In this document: positions 48,820 to 60,099 of the stretch, one piece after another
Layout of the letters: every line of letters begins with the position of its first letter
Position numbering within the stretch: position 1 is the first letter of the stretch
Assembly (NCBI GenBank): GCA_031308135.1
Contig: JAHLJT010009436.1
Coordinates: 164,537,681-164,601,680 of the forward strand
From: Acheta domesticus
Lineage: Eukaryota > Arthropoda > Insecta > Orthoptera > Gryllidae
Direction: 5' to 3'
DNA length: 64,000 bases
Notes under the pieces: generated by a model
The model's database searches: none
What the model was told of the DNA's origin: nothing
What the model saw: the letters and a program-made list of their open reading frames with translations, nothing else
Program-made: the position numbers and the translations under genes

Positions 48820-49720
48820 AGCTTACACATACACACGCATCGTAGTGTCGCCTATTCTTCTGCAGAAGGTATGCGTCCCTATAGCGCGAGATGATTCAGG
48901 TGTGGCGTCATAATAGTCGCCTTGTACAAAATTAGTTACGTGCATATCAGATACTTGAAATAGTTGCCGGCGCGTGCTGAAGGGACGCTTCGCAAAACAA
49001 AGGGCTATATTTGGGCGATGAGGAAACATCCGGACGTGAGCTGCCATGGGGGCAGCCTTGTGGACCTCGGTGGACATGCGGGCCGGAGAAATGCGGCTGG
49101 CGGAAGCGGCAATATGACGCAGTTCCGCAGTTAGGCCAGAAAGTATATTAGTCAGCCCCGGACGAAAACACATTCTTCTGTTTCTTGTGCTCGTCCGTAG
49201 GTCTTCGTGGGTGGTGCGGCTCACGGCACGTCGATGTGTTGGCTACTCAGGCAAGGGGATGAAGCCGGCGCGCGTGCGTTGTGACCTGAGGCAAGCGGTC
49301 GTGGTAACTGGACAAGTTCCTTCTAGTAACGATCGATTCCATATCCATTGTAAAATTTGTAAATAGGTATTTCAGGTGTCGGTGCACATTGTAATTAAAT
49401 ATTCAGTATTTTAAAACCGTTCACGTCTGTGTATTTTTGTTACGGCCCCGGCCATGACGCCCCAAGAGCTCGTGTCTTCTGTACCGCAGCGGAGAAACGA
49501 CAGCTATATCTCCCGCAAAGAAGATCGGGTACGCCGCCTCGAAGTATGGTGGCCCGGTTGCGTTGGGCCCCTGGCACTCGAATTCTCCCTGGGTTTGGAC
49601 ATGATGCAAGCGCGCTCGCGGTCCTAGCGAAGTCTTTTCCAGATCATGATGGGCGATGGAACATAAAAGGATGTAAAATGCCAAAAGCCCATAAGAGGAT
49701 GTAAATACCAGCTTCACGCA
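48820..49720 (-). other. Unrecognised mid-GC segment with two minus-strand open frames
   Basis: Minus-strand frames of 98 codons (49421-49717) and 133 codons (48823-49224) lie in a stretch of balanced composition unlike its AT-rich flanks. I recognise no domain. The + strand end AATTAAATATTCAGTATTTT followed by TTTTTGTTACGGCCCCGG resembles an LTR 3' end, so this could be an old LTR element. No second LTR is visible. Confidence 0.25.
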
Positions 49721-49791
49721 TGGTTTGCAAACTTGGTTCGCGCGAGTTTAAAATATTGCAGAATTAGAGTCTACAGTACTAACTTTTCGTC

Positions 49792-49985
49792 GGCCCCGTG
49801 GCCGAGATTGCTAAGACAGTAGTGCTGTAATGATCCCGGATCGAAGGACCGCGTGTTCGGGTCCCGCCTCGGCCATGGTTGTATGTGTTCGTCCTTTCAC
49901 CCCCTATCATCACCATATAGTTTCATCCTCATACCGCAACGGAACATCCGATAGTGGTCGCTAATGACCTCAACGTCGCACAAAT
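49792..49985 (+). repeat. tRNA-related SINE-like copy
   Basis: GTGGCCGAGATTGC resembles a pol III A box and GTGTTCGGGTCCCGC a B box, about 50 bp apart. GGCCCCG at 49792 pairs with CTCGGCC in 5 of 7 positions, and the T arm in about 4 of 5. The anticodon arm is not clean, and about 110 bp of unrelated sequence follows without CCA. A SINE head or tRNA pseudogene fits better than a working tRNA. Confidence 0.6.
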
Positions 49986-50774
49986 TTACAATGCACGCAG
50001 AAGTTGAACGAAAACTACGCAGTCTCCTGCCACGAGAGAGTTGTCTACGATTTCGTGAGATGTCCAGCAGCTCGTGGAAAATTCAAAAACTAGTGTGTAC
50101 GTATTAATTAATGGGAATATTTATTAATAAATATAATTCAGACAATCATTAAACAATATGTACCAAAAATATTAAATATTTTTGATTTTAACTGAAAAAT
50201 TAAATATTTGATTGTACAATTTCGCGAATTCTCAACATGCAGATACAAGAGAATTCTCATACTCCGTGCGTAACTGCTTACAACACAGCTGACGTCATGC
50301 AGCACCAAGGCACCAAGGAAGAGAAAGACCGTCCGCCATTAAATCTATCTACGTTAATAATTTCCAATGGTCACAGAAAATCCTATTTGGACTGAAAAAT
50401 GGAAATGTTTGACTGTGTTATTCGTTCTGTTCTCTAATTGCGACAATACAGACGTCATGCGACGGCAAGACTCCTGGGCAGCCCGACCATGAATATTTCT
50501 AATTCATATGTGTTATGAAACAGAAACTTTTTTGTATTCGAGGTGAGTAAAAAATTGTTGAACTCTCTATTTCCTCTTCTGTGCTATTTCAGTCTTCGTG
50601 AAGACTATTTTTGTTAAAATTTTAATATATTGTACACGAAAGAATTTTATTTGTTTTCACAGAGAATTGTGTCTGCTACCTTTAATTTTTTTTATTTTGT
50701 TCAACACCTTTCATGCTACTGCAACCCGCAAATAAACACAAGTGTCGGTAAGATCAGCACATCATCCGACTCAA

Positions 50775-50817
<43 letters not shown>

Positions 50818-50985
50818 GCCTATCTTTTAAGATACTGTTCCGGCATTGCGCAAGATACCGCGGACATAACCGATTTAAGCAGCCCACCTCAATTCTGCAT
50901 TCACTTAGATGGTGTGAAATATCCGCAACGGAACTCACATCTCGAAATTTCCCGAGTTTCATAACTCCAAATTTCCATACACAAT
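49986..50985. other. AT-rich sequence around (TG)n
   Basis: Nothing beyond the microsatellite was recognised. Confidence 0.6.
50777..50816 (+). repeat. (TG)n microsatellite
   Basis: About 20 perfect TG units. Confidence 0.95.
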
Positions 50986-52152
50986 TCTTCTTCTTCTTCT
51001 TCTTCTTCGGCATTTCCCCTTCAGGAGTTTGCCGTTTTCGACCTCCACAGATCTTGGTTTTCCCAATCACCAGATCTTAAACTTCTGTCCTTCTGCCCTC
51101 CTTCTTTGATGTATTTTTCCCATTCCAGAGTTGGCCTTCCTCTCTTCCTTCTTCTTGATGGTTGCCATTCCAAAATTTTCTTTGGCCATCTTCCTTCTGG
51201 CATCCTCTGGACGTGTCCATACCATTGGAGTGCCTTGTTTTCTATTCTTTTAGTAATTGAGCAAATTACCTCCATCTGCTTTCATACATCCTCATTTCGG
51301 ACTTTATCATACCGTGTTAAATGTAAGCATCTCCTCGTATAGTCCGTTTCCACCGTTCGTATTTTGTCTCTGATTTTTTTGTTTGGGGCCACATTTATCC
51401 CCCCATATAAGACTGTATTTTCTACCACGGCATGAAATATTCTTTTCTTTATTTCCTGTCGGATATTGCTATTCAATATCACACTGTGTAGAGCTTTTGT
51501 TGCTATCTTATTATTTAGCCATTATTGAGCCAAGGTATTTAAAGTTGTTACAGGATTTAATTTCATCACCATCTATTGTTATGTCCAATAAAGTTCTTGC
51601 AATAGACATGCATTCGTTTTTTTTAAATTTATATCTAAACCCCATCTGTTAAATTCTTCTTTACGTTTCCTTAGCATATATTCATTGTCCTCTTCATCTT
51701 GAGTAATTAATATTTGATCATCCGCATATAGGAAAGAGTGAAGGTTGTCGTCTCCAATTTCAATTCCCATGCCCGAAAACTTTTTGTACTGTGTATGCAG
51801 AGCTTGCCCAAGGTAAATATTAAACAAAATTGGCGATAAACCACATCCTTGCTTAAGACCTTTGTTTACCAATATATTTTCAGTTACCGTTTTTCCAATT
51901 TTAATTTTTGCTTCAGTGTTCCTATACAATTTCTTGACAATGTTCATTCACTTTTCTTTTATATTTACTCTTCTCATTGCCTCCCATAGCTTACTTCGCA
52001 GAACACTATCATAGGCTTTTTCAAGATCTATAAAAGTCAGGTAAAGATCTACATTCCTGCTTTTGCATTTCTCAATGAATGTTGTCCAGGCAGGATCGTC
52101 CCAATCTAAAACCACTTTGCTCCTCACTCAAACTAGATATTTCTTTTACTAT
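50986..52152 (-). mobile_element. Non-LTR retrotransposon remnant, RT and C-terminal region
   Basis: Reading leftwards, the minus strand shows RT blocks in order: EEQSGFRLGRSCLDNI (about 52130-52080), LTFIDLEKAYDSV, GLKQGCGLSPILFNIYLGQAL, and the catalytic FLYADDQILI (near 51720). Next come VENTVLYGGIN, then LQWYGHVQRMPEGRWPKKILEW and RRKRGRPTLEW close to the 3' end, and finally a (GAA)n tail at 50986-51009. These motifs define a LINE ORF2 of the RTE/L2-like kind; the clade is not certain. Frameshifts and stops near 52080 and 51945 make it non-functional. The 5' part of the same copy is at 53797-53935, displaced by a 1.63 kb insertion. No complete reading frame survives. Confidence 0.9.
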
Positions 52153-52159
52153 TTTTACT

Positions 52160-53789
52160 TTCCCGTATACGTACGTATACACGGAGAGATATACGTAGTA
52201 TAGGGAAAGTTATTTAATGCTGCGCGAAAAAGTGGCAAATTTTCGGTGGAAAAAAATTAATTGCCGGGCCGTGAAAACGAAGCAGTTGTTAAATTAAGAA
52301 ACAAAAATTCCCTAACACGTGGTGTAGCCAGAAACCCTGTTTTCTAGGTCCTTGATACCGAAAAACCAATTGAAAGGAAAACGTCCGTTTGTCTCTCCGT
52401 CCGTCCGTCCGTCTGTCCCTCCCTCCGTCTGTCCGTCCGTCCGTCTGTTCGTCTGTGAACACTGCTCGCGCCTAAGCCATACGTACGATTTCTTCCAAAA
52501 TGGATATTCCCCAGTCGATCTGATTCTAGTCGAAGCTTTGAGATTTTGAAAAAGATTCTTCAAAATTTGGAGGTACTTTATATGAAGAGCCCGGGGATTT
52601 TCAAAATTTTCTCAAAAACGGCTCCAATTTTTTTCTTTAAATTTCTTGTATGAATAGAGTAAAATACACTTATTAACATGGCATAGGTCCGATTTTCACG
52701 AATAACTCTGAATTTTCGAAAATTGTGAAAGTGTGAATTTTTTCGGCGTCTTTCTCCAACTATAAAATTGAAGATAGAGATTTTTTCTTCAAATAAAATT
52801 TGTTCTGCATATTGAGTTCTTTCATAAAGGTCGTGTAAATGTTTTTCAAAATTTTAGTAGCTTTCATGCAATATTTGCGTGCAATATGTGCAATTTTAAA
52901 AAATTACAAAAACAAGATTTTCTCAAAAACGGCTGCAAATTTTTTCTTTAAACTTTTGGTAGGGATAGTGGTAAATGTACTCTATCAGATGTCATAAAAG
53001 CCATATTGCTCTATAAGTTTGTTTTTTTTAAATTACAAAAATGTAAAGTTTTTCACATGTTTCTCACGTCGATAATATTTACATTAGCGGCGATTTTTTC
53101 ACATTATTTTACTTACGAGTACATGTGATTTAAATAATGTCAAGTAAAGTTTCTCGAAAACACTACCGTTTTTTGTGAAAAGTAGCTCAAAATTTCGCAT
53201 TTTCAGAATCGCTCAAACGCCATTTTCTCATATATGGCTGCAAATTTTTTCTTGAAACTTTTGTAACGGATAGTGCTAATTACACCCTTTAGTATAGCGT
53301 GAAGTTTTCTTGAGTTATTTTTATAGTTTTTTTCCAAAAATTACATAATTGTAATTTTTTTGAAAGATTTCTCACATCTTTAATATGCACATTACCAGCA
53401 ATTTGTAAACATTATTATATTTGTGAGTGTAATTGCTTCAAATAACTTCCAATAAAGTATTTTGAAAACTCAAACATTTTCTGTGAAAATGAGCTTCAAA
53501 TTTCGCATTTTTTGGAAGCGCTAAAACGCCATTTTCTCTTAAACGGCAGAAAATTTTTTAAAAGAAAATTTCCATTTATGACTAGGTTTTTGTGTTCTTT
53601 AATATTCTAAAATTAATGTTTCCGTTCTACCAATAGGAAACCGAAAAATTAAGAAAATGACAAAAAAATGTACTTTTTGCGGTGATAGATGACAAGAAAG
53701 AGTTTGTGACAATTCCGAATAGCTAGCGAAGACCCAAATAAATAGAGAACTAATACGGAGAAGTCTGTGCCACTCTGTAGCACCACTAG
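52160..53789 (-). mobile_element. Family A element, best copy, inserted in a LINE
   Basis: A 1.63 kb insertion splits the RT of the surrounding LINE. TTTTACT occurs at 52153-52159 and again at 53790-53796, a perfect 7-bp candidate target-site duplication. In element orientation it begins CTAGTGGTGCTACA and ends GTATACGGGAA. Its last about 50 bp can fold, TTTCCCTATACTACGTAT against ATACGTACGTATACGGGAAA, with small offsets. It contains a CCGT/CCGTCTGT-type simple repeat (52396-52455) and tandem units of about 310 bp starting at 52607, 52918, 53223 and 53532. The block ATCGACTGGGGAATATCC and the block GGTATCAAGGAC are shared with copies at 5.6-6.5 and 18.3-18.8 kb. No protein is recognisable, so it is probably non-autonomous. 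There are no obvious terminal inverted repeats, so the class is undetermined. Confidence 0.8.
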
Positions 53790-53796
53790 TTTTACT

Positions 53797-53935
53797 CAAA
53801 ATACTAGAGAACAATCTTGCTACAGACGGTATAACACTGATGCCTCTATAATTTGTACATATCTTTTTATCGCCCTTCTTATAAATAGGCGATATATAAG
53901 ACATGTTCCATTCTGTAGGTGGGTCTTCCCCTAAT
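53797..53935 (-). mobile_element. Non-LTR retrotransposon remnant, start of the RT domain
   Basis: The minus strand reads DPPTEWN, then SPIYKKGDKKICTNYRGISV and VARLFSSILSK. This is the N-terminal finger motif of a LINE reverse transcriptase (form SPIYKKGDK-NYRGIS). It breaks off at 53797, exactly where the family A insertion begins, and resumes at 52152. The copy is 5' truncated: neither the endonuclease nor the first ORF is recognisable upstream. Confidence 0.85.
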
Positions 53936-54892
53936 TAATACACAATTTAATAACGAAATAAAGCATTTTAAATATTAGAAAAAGAAACTAGACACCTGAT
54001 CACTGGTAAGTTATTATGAGTGAAGAGAAAAGTTGGACTCATGTTAATTTTCTATGGATTAAATGCAATTCTGATTAAAATGTTAAATTATAAAAGCTTG
54101 CATTTAAAATAAACAGAGTGGTAACGTAAAAATTTGTCTCGATTCTTTATTGATTATGTGGTTTGCCTGTACCGTATTCGCATTAATTAACTCAATATTT
54201 ACAATATCATTAAAATCGTTCAGAATAATGTTATTCAAATTAATGTGATATAATCGGTCTTGGATGATGTGTGACATTAGGTGACGCTGGAAAAATATAT
54301 TTTCTTTTTGCACTTCCTATTGAATGCAAATCTCTTGAATAAATTCCTTATTCTGTGCTTCTTAAAGGTTGTAAGCTTCTCTCAGGTGCAAATTTATTGT
54401 TTAAAGTTTTTAGATGGACTTAGAAATATAAGAAAGAGTTGCATAACGATAATTATGATACGAAATCTTTTGTAAGATTGATCTTAATGCCTGTTTATTC
54501 GTAAAGAATCTTATTTCCATTGTCTTATATAAACTTCATGAAAGTTTCAACGTGTTAAAATTTAATCAAATGGAGCATTGCTTAGTTTACGTGAGAATAT
54601 AATTGCAAATGGAAAAACATATATTTCGTGACTAATTTGATTTTGATGCTTCATAAATGTATTTTACTCGTATTTTAATTGCATCCACATTTTATAAATG
54701 ACATGATTTTTTTATTATTCTAATATTAGAGACAACGATGGTTTTCGTAATTACGAGCACAAAACAGTTTATTTGTTGAAAAGAACTTGGCAATCACTCA
54801 AAACAAAAAACAACTCCCGAATGCAACAGATCTACCAACGCGGCCGCTGTGAGAGAAGGCTACTAAGGTGCCCCGCGTCGCGTGCCTTTACC
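53936..54892. other. AT-rich sequence, nothing recognised
   Basis: It should contain the 5' truncation point of the LINE at its left edge. No endonuclease motif was seen. Confidence 0.6.
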
Positions 54893-55315
54893 TCATCCTC
54901 GTCCCGTTCATTCCCGTCCCACTCACCCGCTTCCCTCCCATCTCCGACCCGCTCATTCCCGACTCATTCATCGCCGTCCCATTCACCCCTGTCCCTCTCA
55001 GCCCCGTCCCACTCATCCCTTTCCACTCATCCCCGTCCCAGTCATCCCCGTCCCACTCACCCCCGTCCCACTCATCCCCGTCCCACTCATCCCCGTCCCA
55101 TTCATCCCCGTCCCACTCATCCTCGTCCCACTCATCCCCGTCCCACTCATAACCGTCCCACTCATCCCCGTCCCACTCATCCCCGTCCCAGTTATCCCCG
55201 TCCCCACTCTTCCCCGCCCCACTCTTCCCCGCCCCACTCTTCCCCGCCCCACTCTTCCCCGCCCCACTCATCCCCGCCCACTCATCCCCGTCCCTATCAT
55301 CCTGGCCCCGCCCAG
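54893..55315 (+). repeat. 15-bp minisatellite, unit CCCACTCATCCCCGT
   Basis: About 27 pyrimidine-rich units. The left third is irregular. The middle is regular, with single-base variants (CAGTCAT, CATTCAT, CATAACC), and the right part shifts to CCCCACTCTTCCCCG. The G-rich strand unit is ACGGGGATGAGTGGG. Frames stay open on both strands because of the period. Confidence 0.93.
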
Positions 55316-56579
55316 CCCTGCGCCCGCGCACCGTGCCCCTTCTGTTGTTGGCGGGCGCGTGGGAAAGCGCTTGAGTTTTTAGGAAATGCGCGTTGACGCG
55401 GAGCTGATGCGTGATTGACAGCCCCGTCCAGCCGCCCCGCCCACTCACCGAAGAGATTTTTGAAATAATGTATGACTACAGGTTTAGCGCCAGTCAATCG
55501 GGATTTGCATTGCCATGAAAAATAAATGCTTTGAAGTTCTGAGAGGGAGTTTGCCACTGAAAAAATGATTTGCTATCAAAAAGAAGGGAAAGCTCTGCAT
55601 TTTTTGTGATAGAGAATATGCATTATTGTGAAAATAGAAGCACTATAGTGCAAGCGTGTTTCAAGCTAAAACTGTTTACATTTTTGTTTATATGGTGCTG
55701 AATGCGCCTTGTTCTTTTTCAATTTTTATTGCCTCAGATACCCTTTTAAAATATATATATAAAGTAATATAAAGTCACGCACGTGATCGTGCTGGTTTAT
55801 GTTCTCATTATATACTTTGCATCATATTTTTTATTATTAAATCACATTGTTCACAAAATTGTATGGAATTGGCCCAGAATATATTAAGAAAGAAACATTA
55901 GTTTACATGGACCAAACAAGAGGTAATTCATATTTTCCCGAACTGTCTTATTTGCGTACGGAATGTGTCAAGGTTTCTTTTAATACATTTTCACAATGCT
56001 GTTTCAAAATACACAATTAGATATTTATGGCATGAAAGTCTAAAGATTCTTTTGTTATGAAATGCCCTAAAAATAACTCTAAGCACGCGTTTTTTAGTGA
56101 CATGATTTTATTTCAATATTATTAATAGAATAATATTTACTCCCACAGTTAACAATACTAAACAGTCACGTACACTCTTATACATTTCTATATCTTTAGA
56201 ATTAGCATTAACAAAATTTAATGTTTCAACTTATTTTTTCGTATACACAAACATTTTGTAATTTTCTTGTTGAGAAATGTCCCAGAAAAGTTTGTTGTTA
56301 TTATTCCTCAATTTGTAATTGATACAATTGTCAGTAATAAAATATAAATAAATCATGCAGCGACTCTTGTGATCTTCAAGGCGGAGAATTTGTATAGAAT
56401 CAGACTCTGATCGAGCCGACCGCGATCTCTGAATGTCTCCCTCCAAAGAGATTGTTGTCGGAAAAACGAAATTGCGAATCGCGTCACGGAGTGGCAGGGA
56501 GCATGCAAATGGTGATTCTCATTTATTCCCTGCTCGCCGCGTTAATCCGGGGAGCGGGAGGGATAACAGTTGAGGCCGA
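55316..56579. other. AT-rich sequence, nothing recognised
   Basis: The GC-rich tail of the 15-bp array fades by 55440. Nothing else was seen. Confidence 0.6.
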
Positions 56580-56800
56580 TGCAATCAATGCTAACCCACG
56601 CCCGTGGCCCTCTCGCTCTCCCACCGCCCCCCTGGGTCGTGCCTCCCCACCACCACCACCACCCCCACGTGCCACGTGTTTCCGCAAGCTTTCCCCCGCC
56701 CGCCCTCTTTGCTTGCCTCGCGCAGAGGTGGCGGGCGCGGGACTTGTAGCATCCAAACTACTCTGTCCCTACGCGGTCCCCAATGGCGTTCACTTTTTTC
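56580..56800. other. Short GC-rich block
   Basis: C-rich CpG sequence with CCACCACCACCACCACCCCC near 56649. Open frames on both strands are compositional. Confidence 0.5.
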
Positions 56801-56850
56801 GAAGCCGGTAATTCTTGTTGTTCGATTGATGGATTAGTGATTCCGGGTGG

Positions 56851-56965
56851 GTCAACTGCTAAGGTCATTAGCCCCGTAAGCATGGGGAATGTTTTTCATT
56901 GCGGGAGGGGGTGGTAATCTTCCCCCTCAGGCTGGCGAGATCCTACTTAGAACTCCCACCAGGTA
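56851..56965 (+). repeat. Dispersed repeat D, partial copy
   Basis: AAGGTCATTAGCCCCGTAAG, ATGTTTTTCATTGCGGGAGG, CCCCCTCAGGCTGGCGAGAT and AACTCCCACCAGGTAC follow the same order and spacing as 26187-26306. The copy stops before the (TG)n part. Confidence 0.7.
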
Positions 56966-58339
56966 CATCGCTTCATATGAAGTGATACTTTGTTAAACTA
57001 CCTCTTTCCCTTTTCCCGCCTTTCTGTTTTTCTTCTCTATGCTCCGTATGGTTAATAATTAGCTAGTTAACAAAGATCACAAAAAATAACGCACGCACAG
57101 AAATACTGCCACTGAAAATACTCGGACGGCGCAATTAAGTTGTTTGCCGGTAAAACTCCCTAGCGGCGTCTTGTCGCGGTTCATACAAAAAACATACAGA
57201 CCGTGTATGCGCGACTTTTAGCTTTTATACTTCTAGTTTGGGATCTTGAAGTTTCTGTTCAGAAACTGTATGAAAAGCTGCACCAAAACTGTGCCACGTA
57301 TATCGTCCTTTTGAGTGATTCCACACCGTCTGTACTGGATTTTCTTAACTTTGATCCTGACAGGAGTCAGCTATTGATGGTTTCATCCAATCGGGAGCTT
57401 GAACGTCGTCATGGTGACGTCACTGTAGCGACGTATAACCTCTCAATTGGATGGCAGCGAAACAGCTGATTTCGTCAGGGGCAGAGTTGCGAAAAATCGT
57501 TGTATAAACACAGTGCCAGAATATGGAGTGGTGACCTCATGCTCAATGTCGACGGCAGGTGGAGGGCTCATGTAAGCAGAGTGGTTAAATTTGTTAGATG
57601 GGGCGACCTTTTCCTTAAAAAACGTCTTTATACAGTAAATATTGCATTAAAATTGCATTTGCTAGATTATTGTAAACAAAATTCTGATTTCTTAATTGCA
57701 AGCCCTACTTACACTTCCTGAGAGGACACCACGCCAAATCGTTTAACACTTTTTTTTAAACTTTAATAGTTTGGCTGCGTCAGATATATACATGAGGGTA
57801 ATGTGATTATTTTTGTATATATGAAAGGCACAAAGTGAAAGTTTTTGAATTTAATTTAGATCAAAATTCTCAATTGTCAGAATGTCAATCATGTACGTGA
57901 CAACGGGATAACGGGATAAAAAACAACATTCTTGGTAGTGTAGGTAAATTATTCATACTTTCTACTACATTTCTTATCTATATATTAATCGTGATTTTTA
58001 TTATCATGTTGGTATTAACTGTATGTCACATGTATTTTACACTTTTTTTAGTAGAAAGAAACTTCCCGGATTACCCCCGCTGTTTCATTGTACTAAAGAA
58101 AAATTTTATCACTCATTTAATAAAATTATTTGAAAAAAATTAATTTCGTATATCTTTGAGTTTTGGGCGCATTGGCTTCAGTCATGTTTTGATTGATGAG
58201 GAGATAGTTGCTCTGATGCATCAATATCCAAATTTGGAGATATGCATTTTGTGAGTACATAAAATAAATAAAGGGATATCAGATATATCAGTGCTAAATA
58301 AAATAGTATTGGACAAACATGTAACAAAAGAAACGAAGT
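56966..58339. other. Mixed sequence with an unrecognised 88-codon frame
   Basis: The + strand frame at 57203-57469 lies in balanced-composition sequence (57100-57600) but matches nothing I know. It could be a decayed transposon piece. Confidence 0.4.
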
Positions 58340-58760
58340 GAAGGATATAAAAATTATTGTAGAAAATACTGTTTTATATGGATCAGAAATTTGAAATTAA
58401 AAGAAAATTTTAAAACTAAAATTACTGTCAACAGAAATGTACTTTTTAATGAGATAATCAATTACATAAAAATTAGATAAAATAAGAGATTTATAAGTAA
58501 GAGAAAATGAATAAACAAAATACAATTTTATAAACTCATTATAAGCAATTACAATGGTTCGGGCATATTGAAAGAATGACAGAAAATAGAATTCCAAAAA
58601 TAATATTATAGTGGTTTCCTGTGGGTAGGAAGAAAAAAGGAAGACCTAAACAACAGCTGGTTGAGAAAAATTTATGAACTTTTGAAAGAGAAGAATTTAA
58701 CCAATAAGGATTATGAAATTCGGGAAAAGGGGAAATTAAAATTAAAATTATATAAAATAT
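58340..58760 (+). mobile_element. Second copy of the LINE, 3' fragment
   Basis: The + strand reads VENTVLYGSE near 58359, then LQWFGHIERMTENRIPK and GRKKKGRPKQQ around 58548-58660. Both motifs, in the same order, occur in the minus-strand copy at 51.0-51.5 kb, so this is a relative of that element. Stops and frame changes between the motifs show it is dead. An A-rich tail follows (to about 58830). Confidence 0.8.
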
Positions 58761-60099
58761 GATATTTTTTGTGTAATAGAAAGTTCTTTTTTTAACAATG
58801 TAAAATTCTTAAATAAATAAATATCTGTGATAAGCTACATTCTTATTATTCAATATTTCAATTAATTTCGTATAATTTTCTGCTCTTGTTGCGATATTTA
58901 TCATTCGTTAGATACGCTATTAAATAATTCTTTGAAAATAAATTAATTCGAACTAACTACTTTTTGAGTGATAAACAAAATGAATAGATTTTTAGTATTC
59001 TCTACTGTCCATAATAATTATGAAATTACTCTCATCACACCTACTAAAACAGTTGCATTATCCATTCAAAACATGACTATTTGCAAATGCAGATCATATA
59101 GGTGTAGGTTACCGTGAAGTATTTGTATTATTTGTGTGTGTGTTCATTAAACTGGTTTTGTGAGTACCAATTACATTTTCTCTGGTCCGCCACTGAATTT
59201 GATTAGAGCCCTAGCTAGCTACTATGTTTTGTTTATAGCACGTCCATGTTCCTGGAAGGTCATCGTATTATTTAGTCGCTCTGACCTTTTCAATGCTTCA
59301 TTCCCAGTGTATTTTAGAGGCCGATTACGAGTTTATTTGGTTGTTGGCACTTCTACGCGCTGCATTCGTCCATGTCCACTGAATGCTGTTGAAAAACACT
59401 TTCTTTCGGTAACGTAGTATGTGTATTTTCAGCCTATATTGAATGACCTTTTAGAATTTCAAAAACAACACTTGTTTTAGAAAATACATTGGAACGTTAT
59501 ATTCATACATATGTGTCACTTATTGATGTTGCGTAACATTTTTACATACAATTAGTTTGGATGTTTACAGTATTGTGGCAATGCTTTTAGTACAAAAATA
59601 TCGTTTTAATAACGTCATAACAATATTAACTTTTATATGTACTCTCTCAAATAATCTCGGCGAATTTCTTCACGCAACATGTCCAACTTCCTCTGATCAT
59701 AATATTATCAAAATATTTTATACTACCTGCTGCTATCTACTGATAGCAAAACGAACATCTAAGTTGGCTGCAATATGTAAATAGCTACTCATATTCGCTA
59801 CCACATAATAAGACAAAAGGCTTTAAGGGTTAAAGTTTTCCTGGTATTAAAATGGAATCCGGGCACAGTCGTCAACAAAGAAGGAAAATACGTCGTTTGA
59901 GTAATTAACTAAATTAAGTCTCCAAGAATAGTGAACGTATTTATTGTGAAATGTTTATAAGGGAGAAGAAAATGTTTATCAAGAACGCCAGCACTCACGC
60001 TCATTTAGAGAATGATGCACGCACGCACTTCCGCTCGCCCCAACTTCTACGTGCGTATAACGAACAATCACTAATGAAGAATGAGAGATTTCACAGCAG
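58761..60099. other. AT-rich sequence, nothing recognised
   Basis: It begins with the A-rich tail of the LINE fragment. No further structure was seen. Confidence 0.6.

Noticed and set aside
49792..49875. Functional tRNA gene
   Set aside because: The acceptor stem pairs only 5 of 7, the anticodon arm is not well formed, and a SINE-like body follows.
52160..53789. Helitron, because one end can form a hairpin
   Set aside because: Helitrons insert between A and T without target duplication and end in CTRR; this copy has a 7-bp duplication and ends GGGAA.
54773..55448. Pro/His/Ser and Gly/Asp/Glu/Trp repeat frames on opposite strands
   Set aside because: Caused by the 15-bp array; both strands are open by periodicity.
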